A stretch of DNA of 64,000 nt from Planococcus citri (Eukaryota; Arthropoda; Insecta; Hemiptera; Pseudococcidae), in NCBI RefSeq assembly GCF_950023065.1, contig NC_088681.1, positions 59,492,836 through 59,556,835 on the forward strand. The letters are read 5' to 3'. This document shows positions 13,332 through 28,300 of the stretch, piece by piece. The translations under genes were made by a program, and so were the position numbers. The notes under the pieces were generated by a model. It was not told where the DNA came from and did no database searches. It worked only from the letters and a program-made list of their open reading frames with translations. How positions within the stretch are numbered: the first letter of the stretch is position 1; every line of letters begins with the position of its first letter.

Positions 13332-16300
13332 AATTCGCAAAAATGTTGCTTTTGTAACTATTTAAATTGTTGCCAGTGATTGCCTAAAGTCCTGAAATTG
13401 ATAAAAATTCGAAAAATTCTTGTTTTTTACCAAAATTGATAAAAAAAAATGTCTTGCTTATTCACCTGAAATTGAGAAAATTTTCAATTTTTTATCCAAA
13501 ATTAGCAAAGTCTGTACTTTTTTGCTGAAATTTGTTAAAAGTTTTCCCAGTTTGTGGTTTCTCCAAAAATTTCAATGTCATTTTTTTTAGATAAAAATTG
13601 TAAAAATGTATCATTTTTTTTGCAAATTTTGTTTCATAATTTTTTTTTGCATTCTTAATTCAATTGAAAAGTTTTGTTTTTGTTTCCATTTTTTCATTTT
13701 TTCTTCATTAATGTGTTTTTCTCACGTTTTGAAAGTTTTTTACTTGGTTTTTCAAAACACGTATCCTGAATTTTGAAGATTCTGATTCTGTTTCTGAAAA
13801 CCGTTCGACCACAAAATAAAAAATTGGCCCTTCTAGACGATCGCTCTCTCTAATTACGTCCTAATTTTAAGATGTGTGGAGAAGTAGGAGTTGAAAATTT
13901 TGAAAAATGCAGTATGAGTGTATAATAATTTAAGTTCTAATGGCATCGATTCTTGCTTTGATTTCCTATTACCTTCAGAATTAAAACCGATTCCTCAAAA
14001 GCGCGGAGGAAAGGGTTTGAGATCAGAAATGCTAATACATATATCGAAATTCGGTCTTTCTGTGGAGCTCGGTTTTGAACTCCAAAAGGTAAAAATGGGG
14101 GGGGGGGTGAAAAAATTTCTAACTATCAAAAAAATGTTTTGGGTATGTAATTACAATGTTTTTGATTGAGGACGCTGACAGTCGGGGAGCCCGCTTAAGG
14201 ATCTATTGCACACCCCCCCCCCCGTCGTTCATCTGCAACTTTTTTCTTAAAGGGGGAGTCCTAAGGAACATTTCTAGTTCTTGAACTAAAAAAAAAGCGG
14301 CCCTACTTACAAAATGGCGGTCATTTTGATTGACAGGTCAGCCGAAATCGCAGATTTTGCGTTCCAACATAGGACTTGCACATCATTTTTCAAACCGTAC
14401 AAAGGTAGATCGAAAGATCAGGCAAAAATGTATCACCAGTCAAAATTTCAAGTGCTAAAGTGCGTTTTTCGATTTTTGGTGAATTTTTGAAAATCAAATT
14501 CAGGCCAAAAACGAGGGGAAAAAATCAAAATCTCACCAAATTGACCAAGAAAGCTGAAATTTGGGATATACCCTATTTTCGACATGCCAAACCGATTGGA
14601 AACTGTTTCAAACCATTTTGAGCAGTTCTGGAGCCTGCAGCAGATTTTTAGAACTCGAAAATGCAGTTGGAAAGCTGAAATTTATTCTGCAAACTAATTT
14701 CAATTCGCTACGAAGTACTGCAGGTAAATTTTAAGTTGTTTTGGAGCCTCCAGCGATTTTTTGAAAATTACTGGAGCCTCCAGCAGATTTTCTAAACTTT
14801 AAATTTTTACAAAATTTCATCAAAAATGGAGATGGAAAGCTGATATTTACTCTACACTCCAATTATAACATCCTCTGAAGACGACTTCAGGTGGGTTCAA
14901 GTTTTTTTGGAGCCTCCAGCGACTTTTTGAAAATTACTGGAGCTTCCAGTAGATTTTTGAAGCGGGCTCCCCGACTATGATTTTAATCTATCTGAGTATC
15001 ATCATAAAAAAATAACCTTCTCTGATTCATTGAAAACCTAATGATCATTTTTCATCCAAAATTAATTATGATTTTTTTGTTAAATCTTAGTTTTTCTGAT
15101 TCTCAAAAGATGGTGTAAAAAAATAGATTTTCGACTCCCTGAAAAATATTATTCGTTTGAATTTACGAATTCATCGAATAAAAATAGATTTAGATATTAC
15201 TCGTACTTATTTAACAATTACTGCTTCATGTTTGTATCGAAGTTAGAGCTTTTAGTGAGTTTTCCAAGGTTCAATTTTTCATAGGTGGTCTATTTCTTAC
15301 CCCAATTTTCTGCAAATTTTCTTCGACTTTGCATCCCTTCACTTGAAATTCTGATCATTCGAGAGAGAAAAAGTGTGCTCTGCTATCTGTATAACATTCC
15401 TTGAGTTTTCTGGTTGCTCTTCATGAGTGGATCTTGAAATTACACATCTCACGACTTGAAATTCTGTAAGTATATTTGAGAGAGAACAACTTATGCTCTG
15501 CTACCATGTAAGATTTCTCGCTTTTCTGAGGCAGTTTTTTTTTTTTTTTTTTTTTTTTGATTTCTTATATGTAATTAGTTCTACCAATTGATGTCATAAT
15601 ACAACGAAAATATCATATTTCGTTTATATTTCGCTCATATAACCGATCAAGCTACTAAATTCCATAGCAAAGGCGCGAGTAAAACCTCCAGCACACGCTG
15701 TAACGTGTGATGCCGCCGCCGCGCCGTTGAGATAATAGAATCCGACTCTCGCCACTACATACAGTCACGTTAGAAAACGGCAATAACGCGGAAAAAAGAT
15801 AGAGAAAAAATGGATAGAAAAAGGAATAACGCTCTCGAAGCATAAGCTCGGAGGTTAGAGGAAAAAAGAGTATGCGAGAAAGCGAAATAGAAAAAAAAAA
15901 GGTGAAACCGACGTAAAAAGAGTGAAAATCTACCCTTTTTAGTATAGAGGATGAGAAGCGGTGCGGCGCGCCGGTCGTCGCTATATTCGGCCCACGCCCA
16001 TGTACACGTCTATTAAACGCGATTAGATGCCTCTTTATAGTAATCAAGATGGTTGTTGTAAACCTTTTAACTAATATTTAAAGAACACCGCCATCCCCAG
16101 TCAGTCCTGCCTCGGCGCGGCGCGTCGTCGACGACGCTGGCGAAATTTTCCGCTCCACGGAGAAGAGCATAGCGAGCAGCTGGCGTAAATACCTCTCGCC
16201 GGTCTGGACCAGGAAGGCGTCGCGACGTCGAGGGATGATGAAGAAGACGACGCACACATTCACACACAGAGACGCCGCGTCGTAGTACTCGTACAGCATC

Positions 16301-19300
16301 CCTGTAGAGAACGAGAGAGGATACGAAGCGGAGTTGTGTAATATGGCAAAGGAGAAGAAGATGGGGAAGGGAATACAAAGCAATTACCGACGAACAAATC
16401 TGCATTATACACGAATTGTGTCAAGACTACCAAAATACCAAAAACGAAGATCGAGACTGTAACCAAATACACCACCTAGTAGAGCATTGTGAGTGAGCTC
16501 GCACAGAGAATGTGCCATGCTCGAGAGGAAGCCAGAGGAGGTAGATTTTACTCACTCACACGTACCTCTACTACACCACCGACAACACTACGACACGTAT
16601 AGTATTGCATATATACGAGTTTATAGCAGCAGCACATGAACCAAAGAGAAGGGTCACGTACCCGAACCACCGACCATTTACGCGCCGGCATCGGCACGAT
16701 TGCGCGTCGAGCGATGGAATGGTCTCTTGTTTCTCCCTGGTCTCGCTAGTGCTAGTGCCAGTGCCGAAGCCGAAGCTCTCGGCGAGAAGCGACGCCAGAC
16801 GAGGCGAAGACGAAAATCGATAAAAGCCGCGGTCGCGGTTTTCACGGAAAATAATCGTTTCGTTTTCTTCCTTTCCTTTCCTTCTCTCGGCTCGGCTGGC
16901 TCACTCACTCACTGGTGTGCTAGTGTGTGAGCACCTTCCTAGCTTGTTGTGTAGCACTACTTACGATGCACGCGCGCACACACACACTAATATCAACAAC
17001 TACAACTGCACCGTCGTGGTAGTGTACCATGTGCTACACCGAGAGCAGAAGCTGCCCCCCTGAAAGGGAGCCCAGTGATCGTCGTCTTGCGCTCTGCTCA
17101 CTCATCTCTCGTCGTGTATAGCTTTCATAGTATGTACCTATACAGTGGAAACGTTCTCTTTTTTCATATAAGGTGTCTCTTTCTTTCTGTCTCTCTCTCT
17201 CTCGTACTCATGTAGGTAGCTGCCATGCACCTTGTAGAACTATGGGTGAATCGTTCTACTGTTTGAGGTGTCTGTGTCTGTCTCACTCACTCACTCGCTC
17301 TCTTTCTCTCACTATGTGGAACTCCAGAACACGTTGTCGTCGTCGTCATCGTCTCTGTACTGTACCTTTTTTCCTGAAGTGAGCTTTCTAGCATCAAGAA
17401 CGGATCTTCTCAATTTTTTTCTCCCCATCTCTTCGTCGTTGTGTCGTATCGCGTATATAGCTTTTTGTACAGTGCTGGAAGAAGCTTCCTGAGCCCCCTC
17501 CCCCTTTCCCTCACCCCTTCACCGGTTCCAGACCAATTTTGAACGTCTATGCTGAGCAGAACATACGTTATCTTTTACCTATTGTGTATAGGGTTGTATG
17601 GATTGAGTAGGTAGGTAGGTAGCCTAGGTACTACAGCCAGCCGCAATCTCGCACTCGACTTAAACTCTTGACGTCGTTGTTTTATCTGTTTACATCATAC
17701 ACTCGGGTGTTTCAATTCAAATTTATATGTACTTTACTCTCTCGCGTCAAAGGTAATCGTTTATAATACGCTAATACTCGCGTACTTGGCGGAGACGGCG
17801 CGATGCAATATTTCAAGAGGTGGATGGGAATTCAATAGAGCTATTGTCGACTGATTCAATTATTATATGTATTGTATTGAAGCGTTACAAAGGGATTTTC
17901 GTTTTGTTTTTCGGTTTACGTTTTTATTTTTTATGCCTGAGTTGATCCGTTTTGTGAGATGAGAGGGTAGGGAGATGAAATTAGGTGTTTTTTTATCTGT
18001 GGTATTGCCAATTGATATCGATGTGATTTTTCAGAAATTTGTGACATTTCTATAAAATTAGGCAAAAATTGATAAAAAAAGAGTTGAAAAATTCGTAAAA
18101 TGTTATGAAAACTTGAAGAAAAATTGTTGAAAATCAATAAAAAGCTATGGAATTTTAGTGAAATTTGGCAATATTGAGTGAAAATTATGCAAGACATCAT
18201 TAAATCGTAGTGATGACGATCAAAAATCGATTTCATCGAAAAAATGTGCCTAAAAAATCGGGTTTTTATTGATTTTTTTGATTATTTAACTTTGTTAGAA
18301 TCCATTTTATTTTCACAAGAATTGATTGCTACGAATTTTCCCTACAAAAAAAACGTATAAGTTGGTGGAAAAGACATTAAAATAACAAACTGACAAAAGA
18401 AAAATCGCAAAAGTGAAAAATAATTAATAATGAAATTGATACCAAAAATGGCAGCTTTTACGATTACGTTGAATGAATTTTTAAAACACTTTTAACCGCA
18501 GTTAATTTTTCAAAAAATTTACGAATCAGGAAAGAACGATTTTTCAAAATTTTAATCACTAAAGATACTCTTTTTAAGAATTTTGAAAAATTCAATTTTT
18601 CCAAATCTTGGACCAACTTTTTGAGGGGAAAAAAATGAAGAAAAAGTGTTGGATGATAAGCCTGTTTCATTCCAGAAATTGATTGAAATTGTCGCTTTTT
18701 TGCCAGAAATTTTCAGAAGTCTTTTTTTTTTTTGGAAAAAAATGAAAATTGTTCTGAAGTCTTGTTTTTTTTTACCAGAAATTTTCTAAAAATTCTTTTT
18801 AATAAAATTTTTTTGTCCAATATTGCGAAAAAATCTCTTTTTGTTGCTCATAATTGCCAACAATTTTTTTTTTACAAAAAATGTCCAATAAGTCTCACTT
18901 TTTTGATGAAAATTGCTAAAAAGCTCTGGCTAAAATGGACGAAGTTTTGCTTCCGGCCAAAAACCCCTAATTGTCTCATCTGTAGTATTGTCAAAATTTC
19001 AGAATGTCATTTTTTTCAAAATTGTCCAAAAGTCTTAGTTTTTTCTCAGAAATTGTTTGAAAGCTCTGTGTATTTTTCTAAAATTGTCAAGTTCTTTCAA
19101 ATTTTATTTTAAAAAATTTTAGGAAATTTCTGGTGAAAAAACGAGACTTCAGGACAATTTTCATCTTTTACAAAAAAAAAGACTTCTGAAAATTTTTGAC
19201 AAAAAAGCAACAATTCCAAGCAATTTCTGGAATGAAACAGGCTTATCATCCAACACTTTTTCTTCATTTTTTCCCCTCAAAAGTTGATCCAGGATTTGCA

Positions 19301-22300
19301 AAAATTTACCATTACTTGCATTAAAGACCACCTAATTTTATTTAGTGCCTAAAATTGAATTTTTTTTTGCTCAAAATTGCCTGAAATTTCAGAAGTTGCC
19401 AAAAAGCCCTGCTTTTTGTCATAAAATTGTCAAAATCTCGTACTTTTTATCCTGCGAGAAATTCTCGCCTTTTTCCTCAAAAACTTTTTTTTTTTTGCTA
19501 AAATATCAAAGTTTTGCTTTTTGCCAAAAATTACCCAAAATTTTCCAAAAGTTGCCAAATCTCGATATTTCCTCAGAAATTGGTAATAAGTCCTGCTTTT
19601 CGCTAAAATTGCCAGTCTTGCTTTCTGTCAAAAATTATCACTTTTTCGCTACAAAAAATAGTCAAAAAGTTGCGAAATAATTCAACTTTTTTTGACAAAA
19701 ATTACAACCAAGTGTCACATTTGGGTAAATTATTTTCAAAAAGTCTTGCGTTTTGCTAAAATTGTCGAAGTTTCGACCAATTTTTTTTGTATGTAATTTT
19801 TTTTGCATTAAATAATGTTTTGCTCACGTGACGTAACTATTTTGATTACTTTTTGGTCACTTTTTCAAAATTTTTTTTGATCACTCAAGTGACTTTTTTT
19901 GAAAAAAAAATTAGTACGAGTCCTGCGATTTTTTTTAAACTGATTGACGATCGATTTAAAAAAAAATTAAATTGAATTGCAAAAAAAAAATTTTTTTCAA
20001 CAATCGACATTGAAACCTCTTCTAAACACAAGTAAAAGCAATTTCAGTGAAATTTGACCAAATTCAGCATCACTTTGAATCTGCCTTTCACAATTTTTTC
20101 CAGTCCATTTCGTATTATTGATTCTTTGAGTCCTGCAAATGCTGAAAAAGTCTGCATTTTGATAAAGTGACTCTCAAGATCTAAGGACGGAGTGCTAAAA
20201 AAAAGTCTTTCATTGGCTCAAAAGTTCGGTATTGTTCAGTTCAAATTTATTTTTAATATTTTTTATTGTTTGTAAGATATAAGAAATGTTTAGATTTCAA
20301 GAAGTTGGGGGGGGGGGGTGAGTCCGTTCTCCAGACGTACAATTCACAGATACTTCTTTTTGTATGATATAATTGATATATATTCAGGTTTCAAAAAAGA
20401 AATAAAAAATTATAATTTTTTATCGTCACACTCAAAAAATTGAAAATCCCATTCCCTAATTTTGCAGCAGTCTCATGGATAAAAATAATGACCTCAGAAA
20501 TTAATTCAAAAAGTCTGTTTTGGCTCCTTTATGGTGTCATGAGGGGAGGGAGGGGGTTCAGTCAGTTTTATGACTTTTGTTTCAAAAATTTAGGATATGA
20601 TATACGGCCCACTTTTGTTTTTTTTTCTCATTAATTTTCACCAAATGAAGTATTTTTAGTCACTGAGGATTTCAGTTATAGTGTCCAGTTTGATAAGATA
20701 TACCCAAAGTAGGTACATACCTTGAAATGTTACAGAGAGAAACAATTTTAATTTTGGTGGAGGTATCAAAAAATTCGGTCTGACTTTGTAAGGTAGTAAA
20801 ATGAACCACTTTGAAAAATACGTCTCATTTGCATTCATTCCACTTGAAATAATATACGGTGCAGGCGAAATGGCTCAAGTAGTCCATTTTACTATAAAGA
20901 TCCTCCCAAACACTTGGGTAACCAAATTGAAAAATTTTTCGACCCATACCCTACCCACTTACCTGGCCAGTAGCTAGTTGATTTTGATGTAGTGAAAATT
21001 TTATTAAGTACCTATAGTTCGACGTGGAAAGTTTCGCTCTGTATGAAAATTACAGTAATCTATTTTATTGTCGAAGTTTCCTGTTCGCTTTGTCGAGGAA
21101 AAGACAAATTAAATTAGTATTACGTTACGAAAGTTTCATCGATGGAGAAAATTAGAAGATAAATGAGAAGGAAAAGGTGCAGGTGGAGAAGATGATGTAA
21201 TTTACCTCGACTCGAAACTCAAAGTCGTCTCGTGTCAGATGTGGCTCGATTGTTTCATGCCGAAATAGCGTAGCGAAAGTCTCACTGTCGGGATTATTTT
21301 TTGTAGATTTTGATTTTATTATAAGAATGAGGAGTACGGGATGATTTTTTTTTTTTACTAAAAGGTCTATAATTTCGCCTCCAACACCTTGAAGAAATTA
21401 TAGCGAGCGAGGGACGTTTAGTTTTCCAACAATACTGAAAAGAAAGGACTTCGCAGCAGCGTATACTTTTACACGAATTGGGCGAGCTTGGCACGGTATT
21501 TTGTCCTATATTACGCTATCGTGATGGCGATGAAGATGAACTGTATAGGGGAGATTGGCGAGATAAGTGCAACGTGCATTGAAAGATTATCGTTCGATCT
21601 TGATGTACGAGCTCGAGCTATATGCTATACACTATACAGCATATATATACAACGTTAGTAAGTTTCAAAATCTGTGCACCCTACTTTGCAGCCCTCCTTT
21701 TGCCTTTATATCCCTTTCATCGTACGATTCGATTAACTGAACCCGACCAAGCGACGTGCTTTGTGTAAAACCTCAAAAGAAAAGAGAATCGTTCGCTTTA
21801 TATAAAAATAGCACTATTGCCTCGGCTGCTGCCTTGTCTGCTGCTACCACCGAAACAGAAACGATTTGTCGACTTTGTGTTGTGCTCGAGCAGATTCATT
21901 CCTATAGTGTACGGCGCGTTTGTTTGTGTTTCACCTTATATTATTCTTATATAAGAGATGTGTGTTTGTGTACGATGAGGAATGAGAATAATGTATCAAC
22001 GACCAGAGAAAGAGAGATGGTCGTGTACCTCTTCGAGGCACGAAGATACACGAGATGGTTTTTTCGCACGCGGTAGCTGTGTATACAGGCAACTAGATCT
22101 GTTTTTACTTGGTGTACTTGCATATGTTGTAGGAGACAGGCATTTGCATACTTAGAATATGTACGAGAAAGGGTAAAAACTGAACTAGATAGATGTGAGG
22201 GAGGGTGTTGAGAAGTGATGCTGAGTACATAAGTGCTAGTTTTTGTTGTATTTATGCATACAGAGTGTCCCTATCAAGTGTCTGATGTACCTGGATGAAG

Positions 22301-25300
22301 AGTGATAACGTACTATGCTGGCAGATTGTCTATTTTGAAATTTGAAGGAACATGATTATAGGATGAATTTTCAAGGGAGTTGCCACCAAATTCTGCATGA
22401 AAAATATAGCTCACTCGAGGTTCTCTGAAAGCATCTTAAAGATCAAGCCACACCCTACAATGGGTTGTTGGTCCTTTTGGGATTTCACCAGAGTTATCTT
22501 CATGATTTTTTTTCAACTTTTAGCATGAGAATCATTCTAATGAGAAGGGAGGGGGTAGAATTGACCTGATTGGTGGTTCTGTGTTAGTACTCTGGGAGAT
22601 TTTCTCACCAGATTCTGCTCTTTTTTGGAGGTTTTTGAAAAATTACCCCCAAAGTGAGGGTGGAGAAAATTCCAAATCATCGAATAAAGTGACATGGTTA
22701 TCGAAATATGAGTTTTCGAAAGATCTGTGTATTCTGATTCTGAGATTGGGCGGATCTCAGAACCAGTATTGAGCTTCCTGAAGGGAAGGGCACCTAAAAT
22801 TTCAAATATTTGCCAAAACTTTGGTTTTTGGAGGTGTTGATTCTAGTTCTGATGATCTTTTGACTTCGAAACTGAAATTGAGCTCCCTCATAAAAGTAAT
22901 TGGGGCTAAAATTTTAAAAAGTGCCATCTGGGTTACGAGAGTCGGGTTTTCGAAGGAGCAGCATCTCGTTTTAATACTCATTCGACCTCAATTCTAAAAT
23001 TGATCTCTGAAAAGATCAGTTCCATTATTATTGTATGTATGTGTATTGTGTGTAACTGTGTATTTGTATTTTTGTGTATGTACAATGTACATGTACCAAG
23101 TAAACTAAGTAACGTAATGATGAATTCTGTTGAATTTATAAGATGTTTGATTGAAATCAACTAATTCGCAATATTGTATTTTGTTTCTGTTTTAGGTGAG
23201 TACAAATTTTCGCCATAATTGAACTAAAATACCTATGTATTCAGTATGAAAATGAGTAAGTTATATTATTATTATTATTCATGAATTAGAAAGAATATTG
23301 TGTTAGATCATGACATATTAAGTTGTACATAGCTTACTATTCGTGTATCATTCTGTCTCGCGTGATCACCTCGATTTTCGAATAAAAAAAATTTGAAACG
23401 AGTAAAGAATGATGAAATAAGTATCTCAGAATTTGACCAATTCGGATACCTAAAATTTTATAGAGTGAAACTTACGTACTTGGAGCATGAAACATTACCA
23501 GTACAATCCAACCAATATCGTAAAAGTGGAATAAAATTTATGAATACCATGTGTAAGAAAATAATCTGAATCATGATTCAAACCATTACATTTTTGGTTC
23601 GAACCCCCCCCCCAATGCCGGAGCAGCCCCCCCCCCCCAAAAACTTTCAGTAGCTCGCACAAAAAATTGAGGGTGTTGTAGTTTTCCAAATTTTCTAAAA
23701 TAGTCCAAAAATTTCGTAATTCAATGAAAAAAAAAAGGATTGACTGGTCACATTTGAATTGCAATCATGTTTACAGGTACAATTTTGACTATAGTGAGAT
23801 AAAAAGCATTTTTTGGGGGGCCCAAATTTTTCATAAAACGTTGTGAAATGTCCAAAAGTATGCCCCTTTTTCACTGATGACGAAAGTGATCCTCGAAGTT
23901 CATAATTATTGCTCAATCACACGTTTCGAGATTTTTGAGAATTGAAAAAAAAAATTATTTTGTGCCGGATTTTTTTTTTTTGAAAATTCTACTTACAAGT
24001 ACTAGGTAATTTAGAAAAAAATCGTGATTAAAAAATTTTTGCTCAGAAATTTACTCTGTGAAAAAATTTGTGCTCAGATAATTTTTTCTGCATTTTTCAA
24101 ACAAATTTGTGCTCAAAATTTTTTTTAGCATTTTTTTGAACAAATTTGTGTTTGATTTTTTTTTTTAATTCCTATTTGAATTCAGAATTAGAAAAAAATT
24201 TGATCCTAAAAATTTTTTGCTGAGGAATTTGCTTTAAAAAAGTTTGTGCTCAAATACGTATTTTTTCAGCATTTTTTTAAAACAAATTTGTGCTCAGAAA
24301 TTTTTTTTGCATTTTTTTGAACGAATTTGCGTTCAAATTTTGTTTTTGAAAAGATTTGTTTTGTTCTCAATTTTTTTGAAAATTCCAACTCAAAAATTTT
24401 CAAAAAAAATGTGCTTGAAAACTTTTTGATAAGTAAGAATAAATTTACTTTGAAAGAAATTTGTGGTCAAGTACTTTTTTCAACATTTTATTATTTTTAA
24501 AAATTTGTCCCTAAAATTTTTTTAGCAGTTTTTTAAACAAATTTGTGTTAAATTTTTTTTTGAAAAGATTTTGTTTTGTTCTCAATTTTTTTGAAAATTC
24601 CAATTCAAAAATTTTCAAAAAAAGTGTGCTTGAAAAGTTTTTGTTAAGAATAAATTTACTTTGAAAGAAATTTGTGGTCAAATAATTTTTTCAACATTAA
24701 TTTATTAATTTGAAAATTTTGTCCCTAAAATTTTTTTAGCAGTTTTTTAAACAAATTTGTGTTAAATTTTTTTTGAAAATTTCACTTTGAACTAATAAAA
24801 ACTACCTCATCATCTACCTTAAATATTTCTATAGGCAATATCCAAGCAAATGCAATAACCATTGAGGCTCCAAATTTTTATAAGTCAAAAATATCTGTCT
24901 GTAATGTTTACATCCCTCCTCACCAGGACATAACAGAATATGAATTAGATCAACTTTTTGCCCAAATACCAAAACCTTATATTGTTGTAGGGGATTTTAA
25001 TGCCCACTCCAAAACTTGGGGATCAAGTATCACAAATAATAGAGGTAATGTAATTGACAAATTTCTCCTGAAAAATGATACTTTCCTTCTGAATGAGTCA
25101 AAACACACTCACTTTAACATTTCTAATGGTACCTATTCAAACATTGATTTAGCTTTTTGTTCCCCAAACATTTCTCATCTTTTGAACTGGAACCCCCATG
25201 ATGACCTTTATTATAGTGACCACTTTCCAATTAGCATCAACATCCCTCTTCAAACTCAGATACCCACACATGAAAAATGTCCCAAGTGGATTCTAAACAA

Positions 25301-28300
25301 GGTAAACTGGTCACATTTCAACAAAAAAGTTCTCCCAATTGACTTTACACCAGATGATCTGGACACTATAGTTTCATATTTCACAACTTCTATTATCCAA
25401 GCAGCTGAAGAAATTATTCCAAAAACTTCAACCAAAGTTCCCAAAAAGTCTGTCCCATGGTGGTGTCATGAACTAAAAACTGCAATCCAAGATAGAAAAA
25501 GATCATTAAAAAAGTACCAAAAAAATCGCACTCTTGACAACCTCATTGATTTCAAGAAAAAAAGAGCTATTGCTCGCCAAATCAACTTATCTAAACAAAG
25601 AGAAAGTTGGAATAATTTCATGTTGAGCATCACCCAAAGCACATCTACAAAAGAAATGTGGAAAAAAGTTCAAATCCTTAAAGGAAGTTATATACCTACT
25701 GAAATACCCTACTTAGTAGATGACAACACTGAAATAAACTCAATAGATGACATTGCAAACACCTTAGCTAGATCCTTTGCAAAAGCTTCTGCAACTGCCT
25801 CTTATAGCTCTGCTTTCCAAACACTAAAAACACAAATAGAATCCACCCCCTTAGACTTTTCATCTCAAAATCTAGAACCATACAACTCTCTTTTCTCTCT
25901 TGAAGAGCTAAATCATTGTCTAAACTACAACATTAAAGATTCATCCCCTGGACCTGATGAAATACACCCTCACATGTTAAAGTACCTTTCAGACACTGGA
26001 AAAGAAGATTTACTTCAATTATATAACAAAATTTGGACTTCGGATTCCTTCCCAAAACTATGGAAAACTGCAACAATCATTCCAATATTAAAACCAGATA
26101 AAAGCCCAAATCTGGCATCTAGTTATCGCCCCATCTCCTTAACTTCAGTTCCTTGCAAAATACTTGAAAAAATGGTTATTAAACGTCTTAATTGGTATAT
26201 TAATTCCTCAAACTCTCTTAGCATTTATCAAAGTGGTTTCAGAAAGAAAAGATCTACCCTAGACCACCTCTTTAGTCTCCAAAAAGAAATTAGTTCGGCC
26301 TTCCAGAATAAAGAAAGTGTTCTTTCAGTCTTTTTTGATCTTGAAAAGGCATTTGATAAAGCCTGGCGTTATAAAATTCTCCAAAAATTACATTCCATTG
26401 GAATTAGAGGACATTTGGCTTACTTTATTCAGAATTTCTTAACAAACCGTACTTTTAGAGTGAGAGTTGACAATACATACTCAGAGTTTTTTGAAATTGA
26501 AAATGGAGTCCCCCAAGGTTCAGTTCTTAGCACAGTCTTATTTATACTTTTGATTGATGACATTTCCAATGTTGTTTCTAGACCCATTTCTCTGAGAATC
26601 TTTGCTGATGATATAAACATTTCCTTTCGTTCAAATAATATTCAACTAGCTCTTCAAGTAATCCAAGAAACCCTTGAAAAAATTGAATCATGGGCAGATT
26701 CAAATGGTCTAACCTTCTCTGAGTCAAAAACCCACTGTATACTTTTCACCAAAAAAAATAAGATTCCTCCAGATCTCATCCTCAACTTCAAAGGACACTC
26801 TTTAGAATTCAAAACCACAACTAAATTTCTTGGCTTAACTTTTGATAGAAAACTAAATTGGACTCCTCATTTTCTAAAAGTAAAATCAGATATCATGAAA
26901 CGCCTAAATCTGTTGAAAATAATCAAAAACACCAAGTATAAACCATCTCGCAAACTCCTACTTCACTTGTATAAATCTCTAATTCGCAGTAAAATTGAGT
27001 ATGGAAGCCCATGTTTTGCAAATATCTCAAATAAAACTTCAAATATCCTAAAAACAATTCAAAATTCAGCCCTAAGGATCTGTTTAGGAGCCCTCTATTC
27101 CTTTCCAATAGATAGCCTATATTGTGAAGCAGCAGAATTACCCCCAGATTTCAGAAGAACTCTCATAACAAACAAATTCATCTCAAATGCATCCACCAAC
27201 CCTTCCCATCCACTCCAAAACTCAATTAACCCACCCAACCCCCAACATTTTGATCATATAGAAGGACCCATTTCTAATTTCATCACAATGTTGAATGATC
27301 TGCAAATCAATCCCAAAACTCTCATCCAAAAACCAATATTATACCCCCCTTGGCTTCTAAAACCTCCTCAAGTCAACCTACAGCTTGTTAACTACCCAAA
27401 AAATAGCCACTCTCCATTAGTAATAAAACAGAACTATCTTGAACTTTTATCAGAATACAAAAAATTCAATCTTTGCTTTACAGATGGATCAAAAATACCA
27501 ACACTTCACACAGGATATGCATACTCTATAAATGATAGAATTTCAAATTTTAAAATCCATAACTGTTCTTCAATCTACACTGCCGAACTCACAGCTATTT
27601 TCCACTGTCTCTGTGACATACTCACTTATGAATCAGAAAATAAGTCCTTCTTAATTCAAAGTGATTCCCTCAGCTCACTAACTGCTATCCAAAATCTTTT
27701 TTCCGATCACCTTCTAATTCAAAATATTCATAAAACTCTATTTGACTTACAAAATTCAAACTTCTTCATACAGTTTATGTATGTACCCAGCCACGTTGGA
27801 ATCTTAGGAAATGAAATTGTAGATATTAATGCAAAATCTGCCACCATCCTTTCTCCCCTTATATTTATCACAGCTGACGACCTCAAATCTATCTTCACCC
27901 AAAGCACACTCAAGAAATGGCAAAACTTTTGGTCCCTCCAAACCACAAACAAGCTCTTTCAACATAAAAAATTAGTCCATCCTTGGAAAAACCTCTCCCA
28001 CTTAAACAGACTTGAAGAAATCATTATAACCAGACTAAGAATTGGCCACACAAAAATCACACATAACCACCTCTATGAAAAGGCCCCAAAACCCACATGT
28101 CAATTCTGCCTCTCAGAACTTATATCTGTCCAACACTTACTATTTCAATGTCCCTCCTTACATCAGCACAGACTATCCCTACAAATAGATGAAAGATCCC
28201 TATTCATACCAGACGACCCTTCCGAAATTAAAAAATTCTTAGACCTAATTAAAAAACTTGACCTTACCAACTCGATTTAAATCTCATACGACGGGTGTAA

